Shown in pieces: positions 22,749-33,735 of a stretch of 64,000 nt of DNA. The stretch is from Tetrastigma voinierianum (lineage: Eukaryota; Streptophyta; Magnoliopsida; Vitales; Vitaceae), in contig JAEQBH010002358.1 in the NCBI GenBank assembly GCA_016808115.1, positions 434,001 to 498,000 of the forward strand. The letters are read 5' to 3'. The translations under genes and the position numbers were made by a program. The stretch's first letter is position 1, and each line of letters starts with the position of its first letter. The notes beneath the pieces were generated by a model that was not told the origin of the DNA, did no database searches, and was given only the letters and a program-made list of their open reading frames with translations.

Positions 22749-23015
22749 ACCGCCAAGTCAAGCTCAATTTCCCTCTCACTCGATCCGCTCTACTACTGCT
22801 GGTTAGGAGAGGTCTCCACAGCTTGTGGAGAGTTTAGACCTACCTGTCCAAAGGGCTCCCCTCCACATTCTTCTTCGTGAAGACAATGTGAAGGTCATGT
22901 GGTTGTGAATATCAATGGAGACTCTTCACTCTTCATCATCTTCCCAAGACACGGAAGGATGCTCTCAGATCAGAGAGAGTCTGCCCAAGTCCCTGGAGTT
23001 GGTCACACTCCTTAG
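22749..23015 (+). pseudogene. Dead paralogue of the secreted peptide precursor
   Basis: Aligned to 12431-12709, this copy keeps GCCAAGTCAAGCTCAATTTC (the AKSSS start of the signal peptide), the GAGGTCTCCACA segment, AATATCAATGGAGACTCTTC and the terminal block. The last codons read ESAQVPGVGHTP then TAG, in place of ESVPSPGIGHIH then TAG, with identical length. It is broken: the ATG is ACC, the hydrophobic core of the signal peptide is deleted and changed, a stop TGA interrupts the middle, and about 20 bp are inserted. The terminal block is better preserved than the precursor body. No alternative start gives a signal peptide. Interruption of its upstream region by the Gypsy element may have followed or caused loss of expression. 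Confidence 0.75.
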
Positions 23016-24249
23016 ATTTATGGTCATCATTCTATGCAAAATTTCCTTCTCACTCATGGGAAAGGTTGTTGCATTTAATCTTTACATCTACTACATCAAA
23101 ATAATATCCAAATTTGTTTGTTAGTCAAGCTGGCTTGGGATTGATTTGATGTATGTATATTTATAGACCATATGAAATATATGTTTCACTTGTAATAATA
23201 ATGTATGCAAATGGTGTACACCTTCTCGGGTCGTATTGTTTAATGATGCATTTGGATTCGGTGAGTGAGTTTTTCTATACAAAGTCAATATTAATTAATA
23301 CAAATCCGTATACTTTGGATCTTGGAATCTCAAAGTTGACAAAAAATAGGATGCCCATTTCTTTCTATCTGCTCCTTTATGGAAAGGAGCTAGCTTGCTA
23401 GTTTGAGGACAAAAGAGGGCAGACAAGATATTGATCACTTCATATCAATATCAAGTATTTCAAAAGTTAAAAGAGTGGTTAGAAGAAGTCCCTTTTCCAA
23501 AAGTGACCATCACAAAAAGGCTCCTAATCGAACCTTTACAATTCTAGTTCTCAAATGCATCTTTCACTGTGGGATACAGAAAGCAGCAGTTATTCCTATC
23601 ATCGGTTTCATTTACAATTTTGGAATTCATTAATTGATCACATATGAACCATGGTTCAAAGTCGTGGTATCTGTCACGACTGAGGGTACTCACATCGAAC
23701 TATCATGCAGAATGTCACAGATCTACTGATACACAAAAATAAAATGATTAAAAATATTTAAAAATTATTAAAATATTATATAAATTATTAGAAAATATAT
23801 ATATAGTTATGAAGCTTAAAAATTTAATAAAACAAATTTCTTTTTATATTTAAATTGGTTTAAATAGTTAATGAAGCATTCAAAGGAAAGATATGTATGT
23901 CGTATTAACAAAAAAATTATTTTATATCAAATATAACAAAATGTCACCAATACATCAATCAATACCATGTTGAATGCCGAGGGGGCTCAAAAATCATCAT
24001 CATCATCATTACTCCCACGACGAAAGCATACAAATCAGACGATAATTTTTATAGTGAGAATGTGGGTTGAAAGAATTGTTCATCACTTGAATGTGTCAAG
24101 GAGATGATCAGTTGATGATCCATAATTAGGGAAAAATATGGCCTTGAGGTCGCCGCTCAACACCATACCGATAGTATCCTAAACTCCGATAAGCAATGCT
24201 ACCGCTATCGAAGATTGGTCATATCCATAGGGAACCACTAGCTCTGCTC
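23016..24249. other. Intergenic AT-rich DNA
   Basis: No gene supported. Short plus frames at 23153 and 23403 lack any recognisable motif. 23740-23900 is very AT-rich. A short (ATC)n run occurs near 23994-24008. Homology to block A ends shortly after the pseudogene. Confidence 0.4.
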
Positions 24250-27200
24250 CAGCTGGTTGAATAATCGATCAAAATCATACTCCACCCAAAGCATTGGAAG
24301 AATTATCACTACTCCAGTTATGGATAGATCTATCTCTCCCCGAAATGAGGTCACCGATCCTAGAGCCAGGATTGGAAGTGCTCATCAACTGGGTTACACC
24401 ACCTATAATCATTTAATCGGAATAGTCATCATCACTAGAAATGTAGTCACCTTCCAAGTGCTTTACTGCTCCCATATGCCCGGCCTATATCCATGATCGC
24501 GATCTTCAGGTGGCATAATAATTTCATTTCTCGCTACTCTACATACCATGATCATCCTGATTGACATGACCACTCATCAACAAGACCGCCCAATGCCACC
24601 ACCGCCTGCATTGTCCCCACTGGTGTCTTCACTATCTTCACTGTCACCAACAATGTTGTTACCCCTCTATCGCTCTATCGTCACCTCTTATCACTACCAA
24701 GATTTGAAAACAATTATTTGAGGAGCCTTACCTTTACGAAGAACCCACTTCTCTTCCTTGCCAATACTTCTTCCACGCCAGATTTCTTACCTCCGTTATC
24801 AGGCTACCATCATCAAGATATCGCTTTCCCTACCTTCTCTGAGGGAAGGTCTTCGATCCAAACCAATCCAAATTATCAGATGATAAAATAGGTTCTTCTC
24901 CTTCTCATATCCACTCATCTAATATATCATCATCATTAAAAATATGATTCAGGTCAATTGGATTGTACAAATCTTCATAAACAGTTCCACATAAATTCTT
25001 AACTTTCCCAGTCGCACATTGTAATGGACATAAACTAACTTATGCAACTTTTTCATTGCTAAACGATTGCGCAACTTTGTGTGAATCAATGACCATGTGC
25101 TCCAATTTCTTTCACAACCAGATGAAGAACATGTTTGACTTAGAACTTTGTCAGCCATCTTTTGAAGATGTGGACCTTCATCACCATAATTGTTCCACCA
25201 TTCAGCTAATATTAAAAACAAAAAACCATATTAGGCACAAATATATATTTAATTGAAAATGATGACAATTTGTATTTAAAATATATATATATATATAGTG
25301 AGCACTGGAGAGTGATTTATTGCTTTTAAGTTAGTGCCTTCCAAACTCTCATGGCCTTAATAAAATAATTTCACTACATTGTAATGTTCTTACTTTATTA
25401 ATGCACATTATAAATACAAATATATTATAAAAATAACACAAGTTATTGTTATACCTGGATTCATAGCTTTGCTGTCTATCAAATTTAGCTCCAATCTCTT
25501 GATAACCTCCTTTAGTCAAATTTTAACTTCCGGATGGTGGGAGAATTGCTTTAGATATTAAACAATTAGTTTAAAAATAAGGCGGCAGTAAAAAAAATTA
25601 TTAGTTTATAATACTTTGCCTTTAAATAAGATAATAATAACTAGATAAGGAATTTTTTTTTGGCATTTACTGGCGTGCAAATCATCTATGAAAGTGGATT
25701 TTACTTATATCAACGACTTTATTCACCTTTCCCAATGTTTCATAGATGCCTTTATAGCCGGTTTAGCTCACATCCATTTAACTTCATAAATGATTGACCG
25801 ATTAGTAGGCTTTTATCTTGTCGACCAATTTCAAAACTTTGACCCGGAGGTTCCATGTTCGTGATTTGGACTTCCTTTGCCTTCTTCCAAAACGATCTGA
25901 ATGGTGAGATGGGTTGGATGCCTTATCTCTTAAACTCTTTTCCTTTCAGATCTTTGTTGAATTCTACTTCCACTCATTTGTTGTGCACACCATCTTCAAA
26001 TGCGCCCTCATAGCATTATAAGACTACGAAGTGAAATAAATTCGTAGCCGTCGGGTTCATAAGAGCAAAGTCTCTATCCTTGGTGAACACTTTCATCAAA
26101 TTAACTACTTTCGAGCTATTATAAATAAAGCTTGTGATCATCTTTGCTTGATCTAAAGTCTCCTTAATATGCTTCATGTTTCCAATATCTTCAAGCATTA
26201 AATCAATACAATGCGCTGCACAAGGAGACCAGAACAAATGCTTGCGCTTCTCCATCAACAACATACCAGCTGCTTTAAAACTTGCCTCATTATCAGTGAC
26301 TACTTGTACAACGTTTTCCTCCCCAACCTCCTCAACAATCTTATCCATAAGGGAAAAGATGTAATCTGCCGTCTTAGGTATGTTGGTAGTGTCAGCGAAG
26401 AAGGTATATCGTAAGCTATCACGATAAGCTCTTCAGTGATGATAGGCTCTAGTTCTAGAACTCCGAGCCATCACACGTGATGGTGCATCCATATACGGGG
26501 CCATTTGGCCTTCAGAGTCTTCTACTCATACTATAAAGCTCTTGCACCTCCTCCTCCGAGATATGCATTGCCAATTTGGTATCTGTTGGACGCCATTTCG
26601 GACACCTTACGCTATGGTATCAATCATAGATTGATAGTAAGGCCAGCTATCCATTGCATTGAAAGGTATTCATTGAAGAGAAAAAAAATTTAGAATGGGT
26701 TTACCACTTTCTTTGCATAACCCGGCGGAAAACATACTTTTTATTGATTTTTGTTTGGAGGAAACATGTGAGTCAATCCCCTTTTGAGGTATGTTAGCTC
26801 CTTCTCTTATCTTTGAGCTTCGTATCGGGCCACGGCAATCAGGCACTAGGAGTTGTGAGGAGTACCACCCTCTCGTACCCGTGTCTACCTTCTTGGCTCC
26901 ACGATGACTTTCTCTCATTGCATGCTTCATTTGTCTTCTTTCAAAATCAGTCATCTCGACTTCCTCAACTTCATCAGAATCGGCTTCATCAATTTCATGA
27001 AAATGTTCTTCATTTAAAGAACTTATAAGTCGTTCTGTAACTTTTCATTCGATTTTTCGTTGAAGTAGATATATACAATCTAATGCTTTGACACTCATAA
27101 GTACACTTCGACATCCCTTCTACTTGTCAGAGAGATATGTGCAATGTGTCGCTTAATCTCAAGTATACCTCCATGAATAACCTTTCACAAGATTTACATT

Positions 27201-27270
27201 TGGGTCTTCTATTGCCAATTTAATGGTTCTGCAGCCCCAAATCAATATCATGTTTTGAAGCCATTCCAAA
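24250..27270 (-). pseudogene. hAT-family transposase (BED finger, DUF659, hAT C-terminal dimerisation), decayed
   Basis: Read on the minus strand. Near 27260-27150, MASKHDIDLGLQNH then PKCKSCERLFMEVYLRLSD is a decayed BED zinc finger. Near 26954-26680, MTDFERRQMKHAMRES and HVSSKQKSIKSMFSAGLCKE match the linker before DUF659. At 26348-26016 lies the best-kept part: VVQVVTDNEASFKAAGMLL, FWSPCAAHCIDLMLEDIG and FHFVVL, with the acidic TDN and the CAAHCIDL block typical of these transposases. At 25221-24960, DKVLSQTCSSSGCERNWSTW and LRNRLAMKKLHKLVYVHYN is the C-terminal dimerisation domain. DLNHIFNDDDILDEWI (about 24960-24910) and an acidic tail to about 24250 follow. Frames are broken between domains. 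Terminal inverted repeats were not found. Confidence 0.85.
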
Positions 27271-27419
27271 ATGTCTACCTAAATCTCATGTATAAAGTAA
27301 AACAAAAATATCAAACAATTAAATTATTTTCTAATATAATTGTTCTTCAACAAAAATTAAATTTCTACCAAGTGGTAAATAACTTTACAAAATTTCCATT
27401 TTTAATTAAATAAATTAAA
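27271..27419. other. AT-rich spacer upstream of the hAT remnant
   Basis: Short AT-rich DNA between the transposase start and the tandem array; nothing else seen. Confidence 0.4.
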
Positions 27420-28240
27420 AGTGTTATTTATAATATATTAATATACTAATTTAATATTAATATACTAGATTAATTATTCTTATTTATGTTTGTTTTTCAT
27501 AAATAATTAATTTTGAATTAACCTTATTTATTTTTGGTCAAATAAATAAAATAAAATAAAAAAATTGTATTTTATATTGTTCACAAAAATATAATTACTT
27601 ATGGTTTTGTTAATTTTATTATTCTTATTTTATTTATAATATATTACCATATTAATTAGATATTAGGTCACAATTAGATTAATTATTCTTATTTATGCTT
27701 GTTTTTCATAAATATTAATTTTGAATTAATCTATTTATGTTTGGTAAATAAATAAAATAATAAAAAAAATATTTGTATTTTATATTGTCTACAAAAATAT
27801 GATTTATGGTTTTGTTAATTTATTATTCTTATTTTATTTATAATATATACATACTAATACTTAATATTAATACAATTAGATTAATTATTCTTATTATGTT
27901 TGTTTTTCATAAATTACACTTTGAATTAATTTTATTTAGTGTTTGCAAAATAAATAAAATAATAAATAATATTTTTAAAATTTTATATTGTTCACAAAAT
28001 ATGATTGATGGTATTGTTAAATTATTATTCTTATTTTATTTAAAATATATTACTGTATTAATTTAATATTAATACAATTAGATTAATTATGCTTTGTTTT
28101 CTATAAATACTAATTTAAATTAATCTATTTATGTTTGCAAAATAAATAAATTAATATTTTTATTTTTATTTTATATTGTACAAAAAACACGATTTGTGGT
28201 TTTACACTTAGTATTCTTATTTTATTTATATTTTTGGTAA
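27420..28240. repeat. AT-rich tandem array, ~190-205-bp unit, about four copies
   Basis: The landmark TTATTCTTATTTTATTTATA recurs near 27615, 27822, 28024 and 28208, each time preceded by ATGGTTTTGTTAATT-type sequence and followed by GATTAATTATTCTTAT, TTTTTCATAAAT and an AAATAAATAAAATAATAAA block. Units differ by small indels. The base composition is over 85 percent A+T. It lies directly next to the hAT remnant and may be a subterminal part of that element or a local expansion. Confidence 0.75.
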
Positions 28241-28329
28241 ATATATTTTATTTATTATATTTATGGTAAAACATATTTATGGTAAATTAATATTATTTTA
28301 TTTTGCATTTAAAAATAAACAATGTAAAT

Positions 28330-28870
28330 AATGAAACGATCGCTGCTTCAAAACTCAAATGCCAAAAAGAGGATCTTTCTTCCTCGTTTCCAAAATTCAC
28401 TTCCAACTGTGGGGAGGGGGAGGGGAGGGAGGCCGATGGGTTTGATCTCACCCGTGATCGACGAGCGGCGACGGTCAGTATGGCGGCGAGTGGCGACTGG
28501 CGACTGGGCTGGCAGTGAGCTGGAGCGAGGTCAGACTCGCGACCGAGGTCCTGAGAAAACTCATTTCGATCGAGACTGAGGTAAGGTTTTCTTCCTCTTC
28601 TTCCCCGTCGGTTCAGAGAAAATTGCTCTTTGCTTCGCTTGATCGAGACCGAGGTAAGGAGAAAATCCTGCTCTGTCTGGGAGAAAATTGCTCTTTGCTT
28701 CGCTTTGATCGAGACCGAGGTAAGGAGAAAATCCCTGCTCTTGGTTCTTCATTACAGAACTCGTTTCTAGTGTTCTTCATGGCAATTTGTAATTTTATAT
28801 TCATGTTGTGGGTTTTGCTTGGTTCAAGGGATTTTTTATTTCTTTCGCAGAATCAAAGGTGAATATTTTC
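28330..28870 (+). other. GC-rich patch with a 67-bp tandem duplication carrying splice-donor-like sites
   Basis: An abrupt GC-rich island in AT-rich surroundings. GAGAAAATTGCTCTTTGC to GACCGAGGTAAGGAGAAAAT occurs twice in tandem (about 28616-28680 and 28681-28745), and a shorter relative with GAGACTGAGGTAAGG precedes it near 28570. Each unit contains GAGGTAAGG, a near-perfect plant 5' splice site. Short frames here (28303, 28331, 28515) use the composition and are not conserved between units. It could be the 5' end of a gene or transposon with a duplicated first exon/donor. No downstream exon is recognisable. Confidence 0.45.
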
Positions 28871-29659
28871 CGGATTTTTTGGTTCAGTAGAAAACAAGGA
28901 TTCGATTTTTTTGTCTTCGAAATCGTTTAGTCATCTCAGGAACTCGGATGAGTTGACCGGGAAGCTTAACCGGGATGAGTACCGAAGTTCCACCGCATTC
29001 AAAGATACCGATGTATCCGAGGTCGGTGATCGACTTCTAGACTGAGGCACACGACGGCCGAGTCAGATCAGACAACATTTTTTTGGAACCCATATGAACC
29101 CCACCTATCATACAAAGAGAACTTCTATAGTAAGAGGAAATATCATAACCCTTTTATCCTTTTCCTATCATAAGAAATTAATTTTAAAACAAAAACAAAA
29201 ACCTCCAACTCAAAATTATGTAAAGATTTTTTTCATATTACTAAATGATTTTTTTCCCTTATTTTTTAGAGGGAAATACAACTTCTAGTAGTTTCTAATA
29301 ACATTTCGTGGGTATTCAATGTTCTTCCAAATTTGTTTATATTTATTTAGCTGAGCATTTAAGCCTACACAGTATGTTGCAGCACTCCACTAACCAAAGG
29401 CTTATCTATTTTGTGGTTTCAAGAAACACGTGCCACCGTATGAGATTGTTAGAGCAAAACCTGTTTTAGTGGAGTTCGCCTTTTCATGCATTTTGTAAGG
29501 AAAAACTCATGCATTTTCATTATTACATGCAATATTTTGGACGTTTTGTTATTATCTTGTGATTTTGGTGTCATTTTGACTAGATGAATGACATAATTAT
29601 GTTTTTTTTTTCTATTGAATCCTAATACTTTGTCATTGTAATGCTTCTTATCAGCAGCA
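28871..29659. other. Intergenic DNA
   Basis: 28920-29070 remains GC-richer (CCGGGATGAGTACCGAAG and similar) but gives no recognisable protein. The remainder is AT-rich with no repeats or motifs that I can support. Confidence 0.35.
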
Positions 29660-29878
29660 GCTAATTATGTGTGATTTATACATTCTCTTGATGTGTTAAT
29701 TGTATGTGATTGGTTATGGCTATGTAAGTCTTTTGTTGAAGCAGTTGAGTTATGATTTTGATTAATAACACCTGATTATGTATGGTTTATGCATCATCTC
29801 GGTGTATTAATTGTATATGATTGGTGATGGCTATGTAAATCTATTAAGAAAGCATTTGAGTTATAATTATGTCATCCA
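29660..29878 (+). repeat. Two ~108-bp direct repeats
   Basis: TAATTATGTGTGATTTATAC... (from about 29662) and TGATTATGTATGGTTTATGC... (from about 29770) align through TGTTAATTGTATGTGATTGG, GGCTATGTAAGTC and GAGTTATGATT, with about 15 percent difference. They lie directly upstream of a Copia LTR and are probably part of that element's 3' untranslated interior. Confidence 0.65.
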
Positions 29879-29888
29879 AGTGGGAGAA

Positions 29889-30071
29889 TGTTAGATTAAT
29901 GTATATTAATACGGACTGCTATAATCATATTACAATTTTAATTGTGTAATTGTGCATGTTAATTATGGGTAATTTATGGAATGGTTTAATATTAACTAGC
30001 TATGCACCCATAATTCTATCTTCTCCCTTGCTTTGGTAAGCTCATTGGACCAAAGCCCAATTGTTTGCTTG

Positions 30072-30110
<39 letters not shown>

Positions 30111-30240
30111 TAAATAGAGTTATTGAATTTCATAAGGGTTTGGTAGAACATACTTTGGGGAGAAGGAAATAATCATTTTCAATCCTATCTTTTCTTTGAT
30201 CTCATCCCTTGCAGATTTGGGAGACAAATGGTAGCAAACA
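29889..30240 (+). mobile_element. Copia-type LTR with adjoining PPT-like and PBS-like sequences
   Basis: It starts TGTTAGATTAATG directly after CCAAGTGGGAGAA (29875-29888), the typical Copia polypurine tract/LTR junction, and ends AGCAAACA. The next bases ATTTCAGATCTATGGCATG resemble a primer site ATTGGTATCAGAGCTATGG with a short internal deletion. A TATA-like (TA)n run starts near 30077. About 352 bp. The right flank to 30600 holds no coding remnant. Confidence 0.6.
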
Positions 30241-31898
30241 ATTTCAGATCTATGGCATGTATGTTTTCCACCCAATACGAATTCATATGCTTCATTGTTT
30301 CAATAAAATTATTATTTTGTAATGCATTTATTGGGTCCTTTGATTATTGATCAATTTTTTTAATGAATAAATACTCTTGATTTTACAAAATAATTTAACA
30401 ATTTCTCAATACTTGTCTCATTATTGCAAATAATAAATTAGGCCTTCAGCTTCCAACTCAAATAGTAAAAGAATTAGAGATGTACACAACATAATATGTG
30501 TGCAAAATAAAAGTAAAGACTAAATTAGAGATTATTAGTTAATTAAAAGATATAGCCCTTTGTCTTTATATAAATATTGGTCTTATATATATGGTGGCTA
30601 TTCGTAGACTTGAATAAAATATTGTTCGTAACTTTAGACTAGGTCTTTTCCTTAAAACCATGAAATTATTCTAATAAAGAAAGACACCTTCAAATATATA
30701 ATTAAGGTGGTGGCTACTCGAATACTGTATAAAAAATATATGGATATATCGATAATACAGGGTTTCCTTTAAATTTTCATGGTCTCGTAGTGCTAGTGCT
30801 AGTATTCAATAGATCGATCACGATCACCTCACATTTGTTAGGTTAACTAACATAACCAGATCAGGCTCAATGGTTAAATAGTTCCATATTTCTTTGGGGG
30901 CAAACTACATGACCTGGGTTCAAAACATCCTAGCTACAAAAGAGAATTTTTTTCCAAAAAAATTCTAGTTGGGGCATATGCCCCGTCCACAAGTCCCCTA
31001 GGTAGTGGCTCCAGCCTTATGCTTTTATGGAGAAAACTTAGATATATTTGTACCCAATTATTTATCAAAACAATCTTTAAAAAAACCTAAAAGCCCTCTA
31101 GAATCACTGTCATACAAACTTTTAAATGATCCTAGTGTTTTCCTAGTGAGGCCAGGCAAGTGCTTCCGTAAAATACTCTTTACATATGCTTTCGAAAACA
31201 TTACCACGTAGGCCTAAACGTTTATGATTTTCTTGCAATTTTTCTGGTGTAATCAATGGAATGTAAACAGCAACTGAAGAACTGGAAAGTAAGAAGTGAG
31301 AGGAACCAAAAAGGCCAGGTGCTGTTAAGTCTCCAGAGCTGCTGAAGTTGATTGATTCATCCGACTCTTGGGAGTGGCCTACCACTTCAAAGGGAGATTG
31401 GGGAAGAAGCATTGACAGACATAAATTGAAACAAATAGTCGTTTGTTGATGATAATGAGGATCTCACGACTTCTTCTCTCCGGTTCCGACTATTAAGAAA
31501 AGAAGGTTACGACTTTCCATCTGGTAATTAAAAGCCCCTATCCCACAGCTTCCAATACATGCATGTATATGTAATCTTGAACTACTTAACGTTAATGATA
31601 AACTCTGCTGATGAAATAGATGTATTCAATAAGGAAAATAAATAATAGGTTTAAACTTAATAAATTAATTCTATATGTTTTATTCAAACTTACTTATCTA
31701 GTTTTATTACTATGTAAGGACTAAAAATAATAGCAGTATGTAAACTTTCGGTTATATTTGATGTTACGAATTTAGAATTTAAGGTGAAATCAAATATGAA
31801 AAAATTCTTTTCCTTAAAATTTTTCTTCCCTAGTACTTTAGGTTCTTAACAGAACCTATGATATATGGAAACCTTCTTGACTCTCAGACCAGGTGATA
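30241..31898. other. Intergenic DNA with a SINE-like unit
   Basis: Mostly AT-rich. At 30843-30960, CCAGATCAGGCTCAATGG (A-box-like) and GACCTGGGTTCAAAACATCC (B-box-like), followed by an A/T-rich tail, form a tRNA-derived SINE-like unit. A minus-strand frame of 89 codons at 31143-31412 (MLLPQSPFEVVGHSQESDES at its start) has unbiased-looking composition but no motif I recognise and I do not call it. Exons 1-3 of the terpene synthase, expected here, are not visible. Confidence 0.4.
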
Positions 31899-32113
31899 GG
31901 TTTTCAAATAGAAAGGTTAAGACTCAACAAGCCACCTTCATCGGGATAGACTAGTGGAGTGCTAATTTTGGGGATTGTGGGAGGTACTTTGAGCCCCATT
32001 ACTTGTTTGGTCTATGGTTCTTAACGAAAGTGACTCAAGTACATTAACAGCTAAAGATGATATTTAAGATGGTTAGTGGTACAATCAACTGTACTCCTTC
32101 CGTATGCTGAAAG
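31899..32113 (+). pseudogene. TPS exon 4 remnant with broken DDxxD
   Basis: In changing frames it reads RDRLVEC then a stop where Tyr is expected, FWGL, GRYFEPHYLFGLWFLTKV, and then the metal-binding motif as DDI-stop-DG-stop, where functional enzymes have an aromatic codon in each position. It ends GAAAG before a GTTAAT donor. At about 215 bp it is close to the usual 219. The two stops are one base from Tyr codons (TAA, TAG against TAT/TAC). Confidence 0.8.
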
Positions 32114-32186
32114 GTTAATTAGATATTTTCATCAGAATTTCACAGAGCATAATTTCTGAACTATGTAATAATCAACCTCACTTTAG

Positions 32187-32328
32187 ATGGGATGCCGCTT
32201 GCATAGATCAACTTCCTGCAGATTATCTGAAGTGGTTTACCGGGCACTCTTGGATGTTTATGAAGAAATGGTTAAGAGAGTGGCTGGCTGGTTGAAAATA
32301 TTTCCGTGTCCCCTATGCAAAGGAAGCG
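32187..32328 (+). pseudogene. TPS exon 5 remnant
   Basis: It follows a 73-bp intron ending CTCACTTTAG. It reads WDAACIDQLPADYLK, shifts frame by one base, continues VVYRALLDVYEEMVKRV, shifts again and ends YFRVPYAKEA before GT. It is 142 bp against a usual 139, so the two indels nearly cancel. The blocks match the WDxxxIDQLPxYMK and YxxHYAKEA parts of TPS-a enzymes. Confidence 0.85.
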
Positions 32329-32925
32329 GTTTGGAATCGATCACCCTACTTTTAGATCCTTCAAAATTCTTACATGATTTATATATATTTGTAAGATAGG
32401 AGTATGATGTATATATTTGTTTGCATTATTATGTAACTCAGATGAAAAGGCAACCTGCAAACCCGGGAAAGCGTATTTTTCTAAAATGAGCCAAATCAAG
32501 AATTTTCGCCGGGATAGTACGCACAAAACTCCTTGATTTTCAGACCCTGATGATTAAACGGATCACGCCGCTAGAATCATCTCGCAAAATCTAGCGGAAC
32601 CAAACAACCGTGTCGAATTCCGAGACCGTCGGTTTTCACGATTGAGATCTAGAACGGCTAACTATGGGGTGCCATGTGGCACTTGCATTGGTTTCACTTC
32701 TGGGCACATGGGTGGGCCAAGTATCATGCCCTTAGGATTGCAGCGAGTTGTAAATAAATGTCAAGCCACCATGCATGGAGCATGAAAGTAGTTGAAATTG
32801 TGGCATGGAGAACACTTGGTCTGAGTTGACCGAGTGTCAAAACAAATTGGTGTTAGGTGTGTCTAATCTAGGTCAAAACCAACTTGTGGTTTGAGGAGAG
32901 ATTTCAAACAATCTGTAGACAAGAG

Positions 32926-33001
32926 TGAGAAGAAGAAAAGAGAGAAAGAAAGAAAGAAAAGAAGTGAAGGAAGGAAAGAAGAAGGAAGAGGAGGAGGAAA
33001 A
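32926..33001 (+). repeat. Purine-rich low-complexity tract
   Basis: About 75 bp almost entirely of A and G (GAAGAAGAAAAGAGAGAAAG style). Located within the non-coding insertion of TPS intron 5. Confidence 0.7.
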
Positions 33002-33149
33002 GCCACAAAACACTCATTTTTGCAAGGTTGAAAGGATCAAGAATTGGTCCACAATACACTCAGTTTGAGGGACTTTCCTCCTTGGTTATTTCTTGTTTAA
33101 AATGCCATGGAAAGTCTTTAGCATTTGGTGGTTGAGTTGATTTGTTATA

Positions 33150-33735
33150 TTACTAATGAATACCATGCAGAATTTTTCTGGAACTGATCTTGTTACTACA
33201 TGTTATTGTATGTGCTGTTTTTCTGGGTTTTAAGACTGAAAATCCAAGTTGGCTTGTTATTACTTGAATGAATGCCATTTAAGACTGAAAATCCAAGTTG
33301 GCTTGTTATTACTTGAATGAATGCCATGCAGAATTTTCTGGAACTAATCTGGTTATTGCATGTTATTGTATGTGCTGTTTTTCTGGGTTTTAAGGCTGAA
33401 AATCCAAGTTGCTTGTTATTACTTGAATGAATACAGAATTTTTTCTGAAATCCAATCTGCTATTGCATTTTATTGTATGTGCTGTTTTTATGGGTTTTAA
33501 GACTGAAAATCCAAGTTGGCTTGTTATTACTTGAATGAATGCCATGCAGAATTTTCTGGAACTAATCTGGTCACTGCATGTTATTGTATATGCTGTTTTT
33601 GGGTTTTAAGACTGAAAATCTAGTTTGGTTTGTTATTACTTGAATGAATGCCATGTATTTTTTTTCTGGGTTTTAGACTGAAGAAAAAAAAAAATAGTTT
33701 GGAGTGTAATTGCTTGAATGACTAACATGCAGAAA
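33150..33735 (+). repeat. ~110-bp tandem repeats with a nested 53-bp duplication
   Basis: ATTGTATGTGCTGTTTTTCTGGG recurs near 33205, 33368, 33473 and, as ATATGCTGTTTTTGGG, near 33586; TTATTACTTGAATGAATGCC also recurs about five times. In the first unit the 53-bp segment AAGACTGAAAATCCAAGTTGG to GAATGCCAT is doubled (33232-33330), explaining its greater length. Confidence 0.8.

Noticed and set aside
28303..28862. Arginine/serine-rich small proteins in the GC island
   Set aside because: Frames are not kept between the tandem units and follow composition.
31143..31412. 89-codon minus-strand frame as a host exon
   Set aside because: Plausible start and composition but no motif, splice context or neighbour supports it.
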